Virus record (IMG/VR): IMGVR_UViG_3300049595_002635
Coordinates: 1-28,388 of that record
Source: a virus
Length of the DNA: 28,388 bases
Direction: 5' to 3' (one strand)
Below the pieces are notes generated by a model. The model did no database searches. It saw nothing but the letters and a program-made list of their open reading frames with translations, and was not told the DNA's origin. Positions 8,429-15,053 of this stretch are shown piece after piece (the stretch's first letter is position 1; each line of letters opens with the position of its first letter). Made by a program: the position numbers and the translations under genes.

Positions 8429-8981
8429 TGTTGCTCATCATTTTCCAAATGAATAGATCGGCATCCGCCAGACAAAGATGGGGAAAGGACGAAGCGATAA
8501 GCTCCCTTGCCTGTTTCTCCAACTGGTCATAGCGTTTGCCACTGGGTGTTTGCTTGGGAGTTTTGACTCCATGAACCTCCCGCATCCAGCGAAGAATGTG
8601 GGTATCCAACACTGCCCCCTCATGGTTCGGGCGGGAATGGAGCAAGAAGAAGTTTGCTGTCTTTGGCCCGATTCCGTGAACCTTGAGGAGGTCTCCCATG
8701 GTGCAAGTGCGGAGATTTAGTTTCATCACTCCCAGCAAAGCGGGGAGGATACGCCTATACTGTCCGACCTTCCAGAACCGCAGATGATCCTCCAAGGGAA
8801 TCTGCTTGAGATACTCAAAGGGGCTCTCGTCTGGCTTTGCTTGTCCCAGAACCTTGCCTACAAGGTCTGCCGTCATGGATGCCTTCTTCCCTGCGACTGC
8901 GATGGCGAAGACCATGAATGACTCCAGTTCAGCATCTGTGCGCTGGAAGTCTGTGATGTTTTTTGGATCTATTGTTTTCAT
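8421..8981 (-). CDS. HhH-GPD DNA glycosylase/AP lyase (endonuclease III-like)
   Basis: 186 residues. LLKVHGIGPKTANFFLLH (98-115) is the helix-hairpin-helix of the HhH-GPD superfamily; K107 matches the catalytic lysine of endonuclease III (GxGxKTA), and D126 in VLDTHILRWM matches the catalytic aspartate of the VDTHV motif. Both catalytic residues are present, so a bifunctional glycosylase/lyase is expected. There is no C-terminal four-cysteine cluster, so the iron-sulphur centre of classical EndoIII is absent, and the length is slightly below the usual ~210. It would excise damaged or modified bases from phage or host DNA. The start is ATG at 8981 with an A-rich leader and no clear Shine-Dalgarno motif; it overlaps the next gene by 8 nt. 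Confidence 0.85.
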   Translation of the reverse strand: MKTIDPKNITDFQRTDAELESFMVFAIAVAGKKASMTADLVGKVLGQAKPDESPFEYLKQIPLEDHLRFWKVGQYRRILPALLGVMKLNLRTCTMGDLLKVHGIGPKTANFFLLHSRPNHEGAVLDTHILRWMREVHGVKTPKQTPSGKRYDQLEKQARELIASSFPHLCLADADLFIWKMMSNNE

Positions 8982-8985
8982 TTTG

Positions 8986-9231
8986 TTATACCAAGCAAAG
9001 ATCTTCCTGATCGTAGAGTTGACCGAGATCGCGGAAATGCTCCAAGAGTTTACCCATCAAGTCATTGGAGATAATATCTTCAATATCGATGAAGTGTTGG
9101 CGCTCCAATTTCTTGCATTCTGCCACACTCATGGTTAGCTCAACATTACTTGAGTCGTTCCAGATTGTGACCCTTCCCCTGCAACGCTTTTCGGCGTTGA
9201 GGCCAGCTTTAGTTATGTGACGATGTATCAT
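8986..9231 (-). CDS. Small hypothetical protein
   Basis: 81 residues. A beta-like N-terminal part (RGRVTIWNDSSNVELTMSVAE) is followed by acidic helices (FIDIEDIISNDLMGKLLEHF). The ATG at 9231 follows GAGGAAATAAAA, one of the better Shine-Dalgarno sequences in the cluster. It is 2 nt from the preceding gene. No family recognised. Confidence 0.65.
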   Translation of the reverse strand: MIHRHITKAGLNAEKRCRGRVTIWNDSSNVELTMSVAECKKLERQHFIDIEDIISNDLMGKLLEHFRDLGQLYDQEDLCLV

Positions 9232-9233
9232 TT

Positions 9234-9539
9234 TTATTTCCTCGCTTCTTCTTCTTTAAGAATAATCTCCGTAATATGTGGCATTATAAAATTGATGGCA
9301 TTCTTAACTTCTTCGGGGGGCTTAACATTTCTATTTGAAAATGCATCAGTTCTATTTTTTGAATAACGATAGGTGGGATCTACGATATCTCCCTCACCAT
9401 TGTATTTATAGACTCTAACGAGATACTCTTCTTTGGTGGGAAGAACGGCATAGATATCAACATCTATGTATTCTTCAACGTTATCGATTAGTGAATAATC
9501 CAGTTCAATATTTCCGAATTTAGCCGAGTGTGTTTTCAT
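9234..9539 (-). CDS. Hypothetical protein
   Basis: 101 residues from ATG 9539 (MKTHSAKFGNIELDYSL). The frame is open further upstream, but that part is the antisense of the next gene's real frame. It has a beta-rich N-terminal half (DIYAVLPTKEEYLVRVYKYN) and a helical charged end (ITEIILKEEEARK). Its leader (CACACCAACC before ATGAAAAC) resembles those of several neighbours. It overlaps the preceding gene by 20 nt. Confidence 0.65.
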   Translation of the reverse strand: MKTHSAKFGNIELDYSLIDNVEEYIDVDIYAVLPTKEEYLVRVYKYNGEGDIVDPTYRYSKNRTDAFSNRNVKPPEEVKNAINFIMPHITEIILKEEEARK

Positions 9540-9723
9540 GGTTGGTGTGTTTGATGGAGATCCAATCCTCCGTTTGTTGGTATGCGTCCAGACGGGGAAC
9601 CCAAGGAACATTGCTGCACCATGAGATCCCTTCCGCCAGAAGCGAAGGTTGTTTGGGTTTGCGGACAAGCAGCATGAGGTCATGCCACAAGTCTTGGAAA
9701 AGTTTGACCTGTTCCTTACTCAT
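9520..9723 (-). CDS. Small hypothetical protein
   Basis: 67 residues from ATG 9723 (MSKEQVKLFQDLWHDLMLLV). The start lies inside the end of the previous gene as ATGAGTAA, the same 8 nt junction as at 8428. An amphipathic helix is followed by a tryptophan-rich tail (WCSNVPWVPRLDAYQQTEDW). No family recognised. Confidence 0.6.
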   Translation of the reverse strand: MSKEQVKLFQDLWHDLMLLVRKPKQPSLLAEGISWCSNVPWVPRLDAYQQTEDWISIKHTNHENTLG

Positions 9724-10018
9724 TGTCTTGCAGTGCGATATGATCCCCATCACAGACATACACATGGAAGTGTGCATCAGTTTTGGGTGGCGTATAGTTT
9801 CGCAGATCAACGATTGAGACATACTTCATCTCGCTGCGACTCTTGACCCAATCGAATACCTTGGAGGCATCCCTGTGGGATTGACAAGCCCATGCGACTC
9901 TGGAGGTTCCGCCTTTGGCGATTCCCCAGTTACTCATGGCCCGATCATTGGCTACTACCGCCCAAACATGGGTGGTCTTTTGCTCTTCTGTTCTATCGTC
10001 TTTGACTATGGTTTTCAT
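9716..10018 (-). CDS. Hypothetical protein
   Basis: 100 residues, mixed alpha/beta, with THVWAVVANDRAMSNWG and FHVYVCDGDHIALQDNE at the end. The start ATG at 10018 is preceded by AATACACACACC with no Shine-Dalgarno motif; an almost identical leader stands at an internal ATG (10843) of the gene at 10622. No family recognised. Confidence 0.65.
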   Translation of the reverse strand: MKTIVKDDRTEEQKTTHVWAVVANDRAMSNWGIAKGGTSRVAWACQSHRDASKVFDWVKSRSEMKYVSIVDLRNYTPPKTDAHFHVYVCDGDHIALQDNE

Positions 10019-10032
10019 GGTGTGTGTATTGG

Positions 10033-10251
10033 TTAGACAAAACTGTTTTCGATTCGTTCACATTCTTCTTTAATTGCTTGTAAATCAGCAGCATAGGGCA
10101 AACATCCTAAACGCATACAGGCGTCCAATATCTCTGCATCCCCGAATTCTTTAGACAATTCGTATAGTGCTTCGGATTGGAAGGTGCGTCCATTGATCTT
10201 AATTCCTTGCCAGATTTCAAAGTGTGTGTTACCGAGTGCGTCTTTAAACAT
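10033..10251 (-). CDS. Small hypothetical protein
   Basis: 72 residues (MFKDALGNTHFEIWQGIKIN...). A short beta part with IWQGIKINGRTFQSEALYE is followed by helices ending in IKEECERIENSF. Its start codon is separated by one base from the start codon of the + strand gene at 10253, so the two are divergent with essentially no intergenic DNA. No family recognised. Confidence 0.65.
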   Translation of the reverse strand: MFKDALGNTHFEIWQGIKINGRTFQSEALYELSKEFGDAEILDACMRLGCLPYAADLQAIKEECERIENSFV

Positions 10252-10252
10252 A

Positions 10253-10462
10253 ATGAGATCCTCTTGGTCGATTCACGATTTCCCTCCGTCTGACGGCGAG
10301 GCTCCCGCCCCGCAACCAGACAAGCCGATTCCCAAGATCCCACTGACTTGGCAAGAGAAGGCAGCAATCCGCTTTGAAGCACTGCGTAATCGTCCAGACC
10401 GCAAAGGCAAGGGAGCCAGACGCAGAGCAGGAGAGAAGAAGTGGGCAACCAAGGGGAAGTGA
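10253..10462 (+). CDS. Small basic protein on the opposite strand
   Basis: 69 residues beginning MRSSWSIHDFPPSDGEAPAP. A proline-rich acidic N-terminus leads to IPLTWQEKAAIRFEALRNRP and a very basic tail (RKGKGARRRAGEKKW), which suggests nucleic-acid binding. It fits exactly the gap between two minus-strand genes, starting 1 nt after one and ending 1 nt before the other. The composition looks protein-like, and no good minus-strand frame fills the gap. There is no visible Shine-Dalgarno motif and its promoter would have to lie inside the neighbouring gene, so it is less certain. Confidence 0.5.
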   Translation: MRSSWSIHDFPPSDGEAPAPQPDKPIPKIPLTWQEKAAIRFEALRNRPDRKGKGARRRAGEKKWATKGK

Positions 10463-10463
10463 T

Positions 10464-10616
10464 TCATTCTTCTGACTCCTTTGGAAAGATAACCAGCACA
10501 GGCTTGGTATATCCCTTAACCTCCAGATTGAATTGCTGGTAGTTGTCGTTCTGAACAAACACCTCCGAGTTCGGATCAAATTCCGACAGTTGCTTGATTA
10601 GGTCTTTGGCTTTCAT
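10464..10616 (-). CDS. Small conserved-type phage protein (KELIxxLxEFDPxxEV-like)
   Basis: 50 residues. The start MKAKDLIKQLSEFDPNSEVF matches a short motif common in small phage and bacterial proteins in which a helix (elixxLxxfdPda) leads into a beta strand. The rest (NLEVKGYTKPVLVIFPKES) continues as strands. The ATG at 10616 is 5 nt after the preceding stop. The family's function is unknown. Confidence 0.7.
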   Translation of the reverse strand: MKAKDLIKQLSEFDPNSEVFVQNDNYQQFNLEVKGYTKPVLVIFPKESEE

Positions 10617-10621
10617 GTGGT

Positions 10622-11194
10622 TTATTTTGACTCCTCTTCTTGCACATCAAAGGTGGACTCCAGTTCCTCAAGTGTTGCAATGATGGTATCAAGGCAATCC
10701 CCGATTGTGAATTCGGTTCCCTCGTTGTCTTTCGGTCTGCTCTTAATCCTATCGGACAAGGCATTCCGAATGTCATATGCATCACAGAGCGCATTAGTGA
10801 TGCTGTTTTCGATTGGGTTTTTTATCCAGTGTGTATCTTTCATGGTGTGTGTAGTGTATTTAGCCATCTCCAGTTGGCGAACGCATTCTTCCACCATGTC
10901 GAGATAATAGCCGCCCATGCGGAAATCATCTGCATCACGATAGTTGCAGCATCCGAGGTAATCCGTTGCTTCGTTTCCCTTGTCATCACGCACAGTCACT
11001 TTGGCGGTGAACCATGCGAAGATATCGCCAGACTCAAGGCGAGAGAGGATTTCATCTTCTGCCTCTTTGTCTAATTCATCATCTCCAGATGCCAAAGCAT
11101 TCCCTCTGACTCTGATATCTTCTGGTAGTGCCTCAAAGGACACATCGTATTTGTCCTCCAGATGGAGGAGGTGCATTTCGTCTTTTTCGGTCAT
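10622..11194 (-). CDS. Hypothetical protein, possibly two fused genes
   Basis: 190 residues from ATG 11194, which overlaps the previous stop as ATGA and has GAAAGGA about 9 nt upstream; the frame is open 45 nt further. The N-terminal ~115 residues are acidic and mixed (DIFAWFTAKVTVRDDKGNEA, YLGCCNYRDADDFRMGGYYL). The C-terminal 73 residues from MKDTHWIKNP are helical and acidic. At the joint (ATG at 10843) stands the leader ACACACACCATGAAA, nearly the same as the start of the gene at 10018. The gene may therefore have arisen by fusion, or an internal start may make the C-terminal part alone. No family recognised. Confidence 0.7.
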   Translation of the reverse strand: MTEKDEMHLLHLEDKYDVSFEALPEDIRVRGNALASGDDELDKEAEDEILSRLESGDIFAWFTAKVTVRDDKGNEATDYLGCCNYRDADDFRMGGYYLDMVEECVRQLEMAKYTTHTMKDTHWIKNPIENSITNALCDAYDIRNALSDRIKSRPKDNEGTEFTIGDCLDTIIATLEELESTFDVQEEESK

Positions 11195-11373
11195 AGTGTT
11201 TTTCCTTTCGATGGTGCGTTGGTTACGATTGTTTTGCATGCGGCTCTCGCCGCCGCTTCTACCCTGTCAATAGTGTCTGGACTGACTTGGGTGAATTTGT
11301 GGTGGCGTATCTTGGCAGCATAATCCAAGAGGTATTGCCTCACATTTTTCGGGCGGATTAGTTCGTTGCTCAT
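11191..11373 (-). CDS. Small basic hypothetical protein
   Basis: 60 residues from ATG 11373 (MSNELIRPKNVRQYLLDYAA), overlapping the stops and starts of both neighbours as ATGA. Helical and basic, with RVEAAARAACKTIVTNAPSK at the end. The arrangement resembles small DNA-binding or regulatory proteins, but no family is recognised. Confidence 0.65.
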   Translation of the reverse strand: MSNELIRPKNVRQYLLDYAAKIRHHKFTQVSPDTIDRVEAAARAACKTIVTNAPSKGKTL

Positions 11374-11789
11374 CCGAATACAACCTCCCCATAGAGACAG
11401 CATTGCAGGAAAACATCCCCTGTGGTGGCATCTTCGTTGTCGTTGATGAAATCATTCCAGTGGGTGGGATATTTATCCGCCATGGTTTGCAAGCCATTTC
11501 GGATAGTCCCCAAGTCTAACAGTGCGTCTGGCATATCTCTCTCGATATCTCCGACCATCAGGAACCCACCACGATTAAGAGGATAGTCAGTATATGATGT
11601 CGGCTTATCACCGAGAACATCTGCCATGTAGCGGAAAACGAATTCCTCTGGTTTCCGCTTTTCCTTGATTTCAGCCCAGTAGTCACTACCTCCTTCAAAC
11701 GCACAGCAGAGCATGTCTGCCACACGTTCGGAAGGGATGTCGAGGACTGTGGTTATTTTGAATGTTGTGGGTTTTTCTGTAGTTGTCAT
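11370..11789 (-). CDS. Conserved-type phage protein (FEGGSDYW motif)
   Basis: 139 residues. VADMLCCAFEGGSDYWAEI (about 23-41) is a motif I associate with a widespread family of uncharacterised phage proteins that begin with a helix ending in (F/E)GGxxYW. Further on come LNRGGFLMVGDIE and GLQTMADKYPTHWNDFINDN, both typical of that family. Start at ATG 11789 with leader TTCAAAATAAATACC and no Shine-Dalgarno motif. It is coupled to the next gene by ATGA. The function is unknown. Confidence 0.75.
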   Translation of the reverse strand: MTTTEKPTTFKITTVLDIPSERVADMLCCAFEGGSDYWAEIKEKRKPEEFVFRYMADVLGDKPTSYTDYPLNRGGFLMVGDIERDMPDALLDLGTIRNGLQTMADKYPTHWNDFINDNEDATTGDVFLQCCLYGEVVFG

Positions 11790-11832
11790 GGTATTTATTT
11801 TGAACGTTTAGGGTGTTTTCCGTGTCCTAATG

Positions 11833-12054
11833 TTATTTGGTTTGGGTGTTGAGGTTCTTTTCTTCCATTGCATAAGCAGAATTCTCCAGAGAGGTATTTA
11901 ACACATGGAGGGTATGCCAGATGTTACCCAGTTCCCTCCTGTCGAAGGATGAGAGTAGTTCCAGATCTATCTCACTTGAGAGCATATCTGCCATAGCACC
12001 GACTACCATTGCCGCTCTGCGAGTTTCTTTGATGGTGTTTTCTGGTGTTGTCAT
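11833..12054 (-). CDS. Small helical hypothetical protein
   Basis: 73 residues, almost wholly helical (AAMVVGAMADMLSSEIDLEL, ELGNIWHTLHVLNTSLENSA). The leader ATCAAAATAAATTCT before the ATG contains the stop of the preceding gene. No family recognised. Confidence 0.6.
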   Translation of the reverse strand: MTTPENTIKETRRAAMVVGAMADMLSSEIDLELLSSFDRRELGNIWHTLHVLNTSLENSAYAMEEKNLNTQTK

Positions 12055-12059
12055 AGAAT

Positions 12060-12227
12060 TTATTTTGATTGAAGACTGTCAACGTGCTTGCCAAGGCGGA
12101 GCAATTCATCCTCTGCCAGACTCAATGCCTCCTGACTTGCTTCGGGATTACGCAGCACCGCGCAATAGATGCGGACGCATGCCTCCCAACTTGGTGTTAT
12201 ATCGATGGTGGTTTGTTCTGTTTTCAT
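12060..12227 (-). CDS. Small hypothetical protein
   Basis: 55 residues from ATG 12227 (MKTEQTTIDITPSWEACVRI). Mostly helical, with ASQEALSLAEDELLRLGKHV. The start 18 nt upstream would overlap the previous gene. No family recognised. Confidence 0.6.
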   Translation of the reverse strand: MKTEQTTIDITPSWEACVRIYCAVLRNPEASQEALSLAEDELLRLGKHVDSLQSK

Positions 12228-12231
12228 GTGA

Positions 12232-12402
12232 TTAATTTTTCTCACCGTTGTTCAGATAAGTGTCCAATTTGTTTTGAATTTTTTTGATGTAGTTATCTGA
12301 TGCCGACAGGTATTCGCATAATTCGTCATTCTTTTGGCGCATGGCGAACCATGCTGATTCAAGTAGCACTGTCATTTCTTCTTCGTTGAATGGTGTTTTC
12401 AT
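12232..12402 (-). CDS. Small hypothetical protein
   Basis: 56 residues from ATG 12402 (MKTPFNEEEMTVLLESAWFA), with a good Shine-Dalgarno sequence (AGAAGGA, about 6 nt upstream). Helical, charged, ending YIKKIQNKLDTYLNNGEKN. No family recognised. Confidence 0.65.
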   Translation of the reverse strand: MKTPFNEEEMTVLLESAWFAMRQKNDELCEYLSASDNYIKKIQNKLDTYLNNGEKN

Positions 12403-12485
12403 GGTGTTCCTTCTGACTCCTTTCGACTTGGATGGTATCGGGTTAGGTGTTGTGGGCAAGTAAAAATTTCAAATATTTTGAGCGG

Positions 12486-12518
12486 AAAAAGGGGAGAGGA
12501 TATTGCTACCCCCTCCCC
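12486..12518 (-). terminator. Rho-independent terminator, leftward
   Basis: On the minus strand GGGGAG (12518-12513) pairs with CTCCCC (12496-12491) and is followed at once by TTTTT (12490-12486). It lies between the stop of the gene at 12525 and the leader of the gene at 12402, so it probably splits the long minus-strand cluster into transcription units. Confidence 0.6.
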
Positions 12519-12524
12519 CTGTGG

Positions 12525-12782
12525 TTACCTCTTCACCAAAGCCTTAAGTTCCGCCTTAATCCGCTTTGCGTTCTCACCTCTCCAAGATGATGCATTGGAC
12601 AGGAAGTAGAGAACGATGGAACGCGCATCATCATACCCATACTGGTCGTTGATCGAGTCGAGACCCATCATAGCAGACAGATAGGGCTTGGCCGCAAAGT
12701 TGACCTTTGCACCCCAGTCTCTTCTGATCTCTTGGGCAATGGTGGACAGGCTACGCTTAACAGGTTGATTTAATGTTGTCAT
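12525..12782 (-). CDS. Conserved hypothetical phage protein
   Basis: 85 residues. STIAQEIRRDWGAKVNFAAK, AKPYLSAMMGLDSINDQYGY, ARSIVLYFLSNASSWRGENA and AKRIKAELKALVKR follow a pattern I know from small proteins shared by many tailed phages (IAxEIxxDWxxVxxxAxPYLxAMxxLDxIxDxYGxDxAxxIVxYFLxNAxxWRG). The function is unknown. Start ATG 12782, leader ACCAATAACACAAC, no Shine-Dalgarno motif; it is followed by a terminator hairpin. Confidence 0.8.
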   Translation of the reverse strand: MTTLNQPVKRSLSTIAQEIRRDWGAKVNFAAKPYLSAMMGLDSINDQYGYDDARSIVLYFLSNASSWRGENAKRIKAELKALVKR

Positions 12783-12801
12783 GTTGTGTTATTGGTTTGG
12801 G

Positions 12802-13503
12802 TTAATTCACCATTGCCATGGCTTTGGCTTTCGCTACTTGGTAACCATGGGCAGTGATGAAAATATGGGGAAGGGGTTTGGCTCGGTTTGCCGTGCGTCT
12901 GTTGCCGTCACATAATCCGCACTGCTTGCAAGTCATCCCCTTGGCATCTGCAAGGCACTCGATCCCAGCAGATGGTAGGGCATCAGATACTACAGTGAAC
13001 GTACGCAGGCCAAGGGATTGAGCCTTGCCATAGTTGTCTGGCTCGCAGGATGCCATAAAAAAGTTGCCATAGGCTTGGGCGGAATCGATAGGCATCATGT
13101 GCCAATCATGGAAGTAGCCAGTGATCTTCTGGGCCTTGCTGGCAATGTCCTTGACCATTTCCAGAGGGATAAGAGAGGGATTGCCATACGCACCAAAGCG
13201 GACGTAATCAACAGAGAAAAATTGATTCCACTCTGGAGAACCCATTATCAAAGCAGGATATCCGCCGCGCTTATACTTTCTCCAGATCGAGCCCAAAGCA
13301 TTAGGCGAGACGTAGCATCCATTGCCAGAGGCAAAGGGGCATCCCGCGCACTGGTTCTCTGCGTCATGACCTGTCTGTCGTGACTCATGAGGATGCATGG
13401 TAGCATCGAGAATCCATAGCTGAACAGACTTGCCAGTCTTCCTGTTAGTGCTATTTGCGGTGGCAATGACCGCTACCTTTTCGGTTTGGTGGATTAGGTA
13501 CAC
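12802..13503 (-). CDS. Cysteine-rich conserved phage protein
   Basis: 233 residues from GTG 13503 with GGGAG about 10 nt upstream. Cysteines group as QCAGCPFASGNGCYV (C52, C55, C63) and, near the C-terminus, MTCKQCGLCDGNRR, which suggests bound zinc or an iron-sulphur cluster. Between them lie ALGSIWRKYKRGGYPALI and the beta-alpha stretch RTFTVVSDALP. Proteins with NKKTGxxxQxWIL...CxxCP...CYV at the start are common in tailed phages and, as far as I know, have no assigned function. The pattern of strand-helix repeats with clustered cysteines recalls radical-SAM-like barrels, but there is no clear CxxxCxxC motif. Confidence 0.75.
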   Translation of the reverse strand: MYLIHQTEKVAVIATANSTNRKTGKSVQLWILDATMHPHESRQTGHDAENQCAGCPFASGNGCYVSPNALGSIWRKYKRGGYPALIMGSPEWNQFFSVDYVRFGAYGNPSLIPLEMVKDIASKAQKITGYFHDWHMMPIDSAQAYGNFFMASCEPDNYGKAQSLGLRTFTVVSDALPSAGIECLADAKGMTCKQCGLCDGNRRTANRAKPLPHIFITAHGYQVAKAKAMAMVN

Positions 13504-13510
13504 GGCAAGG

Positions 13511-13588
13511 TTACTCCCAGAGGATGAGGGTTAAGGTTGCCAGATAGGCGAGCATGCCTATTTCCAGTATGGTTTGCAGGGTTTCCAT
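13511..13588 (-). CDS. Micro-membrane protein (25 residues)
   Basis: An ATG-to-TAA frame of 25 codons (METLQTILEIGMLAYLATLT...LWE) that is one hydrophobic helix. It fits the gap between the genes at 13503 and 13597 without touching either. Similar tiny single-span proteins stand at 17585-17875, which raises the chance that it is real, but a frame this short can be chance. Confidence 0.4.
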   Translation of the reverse strand: METLQTILEIGMLAYLATLTLILWE

Positions 13589-13596
13589 GTGGTGAG

Positions 13597-13911
13597 TTAT
13601 TTGATGTGCTTCCATCCGCCAGAATTCCGAAAACGGCGCATAAACCAGTGAATTTCTCCAACTTTTTTCGTGTCCATGATGAAGTAATATGGTTTCTCAT
13701 CAAACTGGGAAACTTCCGAGAGGGTGAACCCCGCCTCATTCAAATCTCTTGCTACCGAAAGGATGGTATCTTCTGGCAAGGTCACTGGGCATTCTTTCAT
13801 GTTCGAGATCGCGCTATCCCAGAATGGTTTGTAGTAGTCTGCATGCTTTTTGAATAGTAGTGCCATATCTCTGGCTCGTTTATATTGCAGGATGTCGTTT
13901 GCTTTTTTCAT
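13597..13911 (-). CDS. Hypothetical protein
   Basis: 104 residues, basic. Helical N-terminus (ANDILQYKRARDMALLFKKH), then DTILSVARDLNEAGFTLSEV, and an aromatic basic end (EIHWFMRRFRNSGGWKHIK). Start ATG 13911 behind a leader rich in ACCACAACC. No family recognised. Confidence 0.65.
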   Translation of the reverse strand: MKKANDILQYKRARDMALLFKKHADYYKPFWDSAISNMKECPVTLPEDTILSVARDLNEAGFTLSEVSQFDEKPYYFIMDTKKVGEIHWFMRRFRNSGGWKHIK

Positions 13912-13940
13912 GGGTGGTTGTGGTTAAGGGTTAAGAGGGA

Positions 13941-13958
13941 GGGACGCCGAAACGTCCC
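13941..13958. terminator. Intergenic hairpin
   Basis: GGGACG (13941-13946) and CGTCCC (13953-13958) form a perfect stem around CCGAAA, between the genes at 13966 and 13911. Read leftward it is followed by a pyrimidine-rich but not T-rich stretch, so it may be a weak terminator or an RNA processing site. Confidence 0.4.
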
Positions 13959-13965
13959 CCCGTGC

Positions 13966-14160
13966 TTACTCCTCTGCCAATATGCTCCAGCCATTAGTCA
14001 GGTATCCTGCCAGAACCTCTCCAAAGGGTTCGGTGGTCATATTGCACCATGACCATTTGCTGCCGCTCCAATCTTCCGCCCAAGTCGCTGTTGGCGTCGA
14101 GTCGAAATCCTCTGTCAGTCTTTTCAGTCTGCCAGATTCGTTTGCGAGTATTGCGGTCAT
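13966..14160 (-). CDS. Small tryptophan-rich hypothetical protein
   Basis: 64 residues, acidic, with four tryptophans clustered in TWAEDWSGSKWSWCNM and one more near the end (NGWSILAEE). Start ATG 14160, 4 nt after the previous stop. No family recognised. Confidence 0.6.
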   Translation of the reverse strand: MTAILANESGRLKRLTEDFDSTPTATWAEDWSGSKWSWCNMTTEPFGEVLAGYLTNGWSILAEE

Positions 14161-14164
14161 GGGA

Positions 14165-14443
14165 TTAGAGCGAAACGTCCACCGAGAGATCCATGTTCTC
14201 TATCCGAGTGTTGATTTCGTCGCGCACTGCCTCCTCTGCAATGTCATCGAGGTCAACCCCATCGATGGCGGATTCGATACGATTGCCGAGATCCACCGAG
14301 TCGATGAGACCGCGCACCTTATCCGCCAAAGCGGATTTAAATTCGTGCGCGATTACGTCAGCAACGATATCAGCAAGGTTGGATTGATTGAAGGTGATAG
14401 GGCGGAAAGATCCGTCCTCCTGCTGGGTGAAGTATGTATTCAC
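14165..14443 (-). CDS. Hypothetical protein with heptad-like acidic repeats
   Basis: 92 residues from GTG 14443; a TAG stop lies in frame just upstream. The protein carries repeated hydrophobic/acidic units (LADKVRGLIDSVDLGNRIES, AIDGVDLDDIAEEAVRDE, INTRIENMDLSVDVSL) in which an (I/V)DxVDL-type block recurs about every 12-15 residues. This suggests a helical repeat or an oligomerisation region. It is the first gene to the left of the large gene-free interval. Confidence 0.65.
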   Translation of the reverse strand: MNTYFTQQEDGSFRPITFNQSNLADIVADVIAHEFKSALADKVRGLIDSVDLGNRIESAIDGVDLDDIAEEAVRDEINTRIENMDLSVDVSL

Positions 14444-14507
14444 AAGGCCAAAGGTAGCGAACTACAGAACCAAGGCAAGAGATTTTTTTAAATAAATCAT
14501 CATTGGT

Positions 14508-14523
14508 GGGAAATATATTTCCC
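14508..14523. promoter_or_regulatory. 16 bp perfect palindrome upstream of the gene at 14443
   Basis: GGGAAATATATTTCCC is a perfect 16 bp palindrome 65 nt before the start of the gene at 14165-14443, in an AT-rich stretch. The place and symmetry suit an operator for a dimeric regulator. An AT-rich unwinding element is an alternative. Confidence 0.4.
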
Positions 14524-14670
14524 ATCATTTCTAAAGGTTGGCATGATTAATGAGGGAAACCCCATTGCCACAGTGCGGGAAGGTGGGGATGAGACATGCA
14601 TGTCCTATGCCATCCAATGGCGCGAGAATGCCACAGGAACAGAGAAGGGGCGGGGTGCGGTGGTCATACT

Positions 14671-14820
14671 CACAGAGGGATCAGAGCCCACAGGGGGCAG
14701 GGTGGAGAGGGGCGGTGGAGGGGGGTGGTGGGCCCATACGCCCACAGGGGGGCGGATAGAGGGGCGGAGCCCACAGAGGGGCGGGCAAAGGATGGAAGGG
14801 GCACAGAGGGGAAGTGCGGG
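14671..14820 (+). repeat. G-rich repeats with CACAG(A)GGG units
   Basis: Five copies of CACAGGGG or CACAGAGGG start at 14671, 14689, 14743, 14772 and 14802, three of them preceded by CC, embedded in runs of 3-6 G. The + strand here could form G-quadruplexes. The spacing (18, 54, 29, 30) is irregular, so this is a degenerate repeat cluster, not a clean tandem array. Confidence 0.55.
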
Positions 14821-15053
14821 CAAAGGGAACGCATCGTAGAAAGGCCCCATGGGAGGAGATGATGGGGAAGCGGGGCGAGGTCAGGGAACAGCAGGCACGG
14901 AGCCCTTACAGAGCCTCACAGGCCCAGCAACAGCCACCCACCACACCCGTCTCACCCCCAACCCTTCGCTGGCGGACATACCTTTATCCTGAAATACCCC
15001 CTCTCAAAAGATTTGTGGGGAAAAGTAACCCGTCAAGTAATAATTTACAATGA

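Noticed and set aside
13494-13739. 81-residue minus-strand frame between the cysteine-rich protein and its neighbour
   Set aside because: It overlaps two better frames (13511-13588 and 13597-13911) and gives a low-complexity product.
14543-14862. Open frames in three readings plus one on the minus strand over the G-rich block
   Set aside because: The products are low-complexity (Gly/Arg/Glu or Pro-rich) and arise from a lack of stop codons in G-rich DNA; there is no ribosome site and no neighbour coupling.
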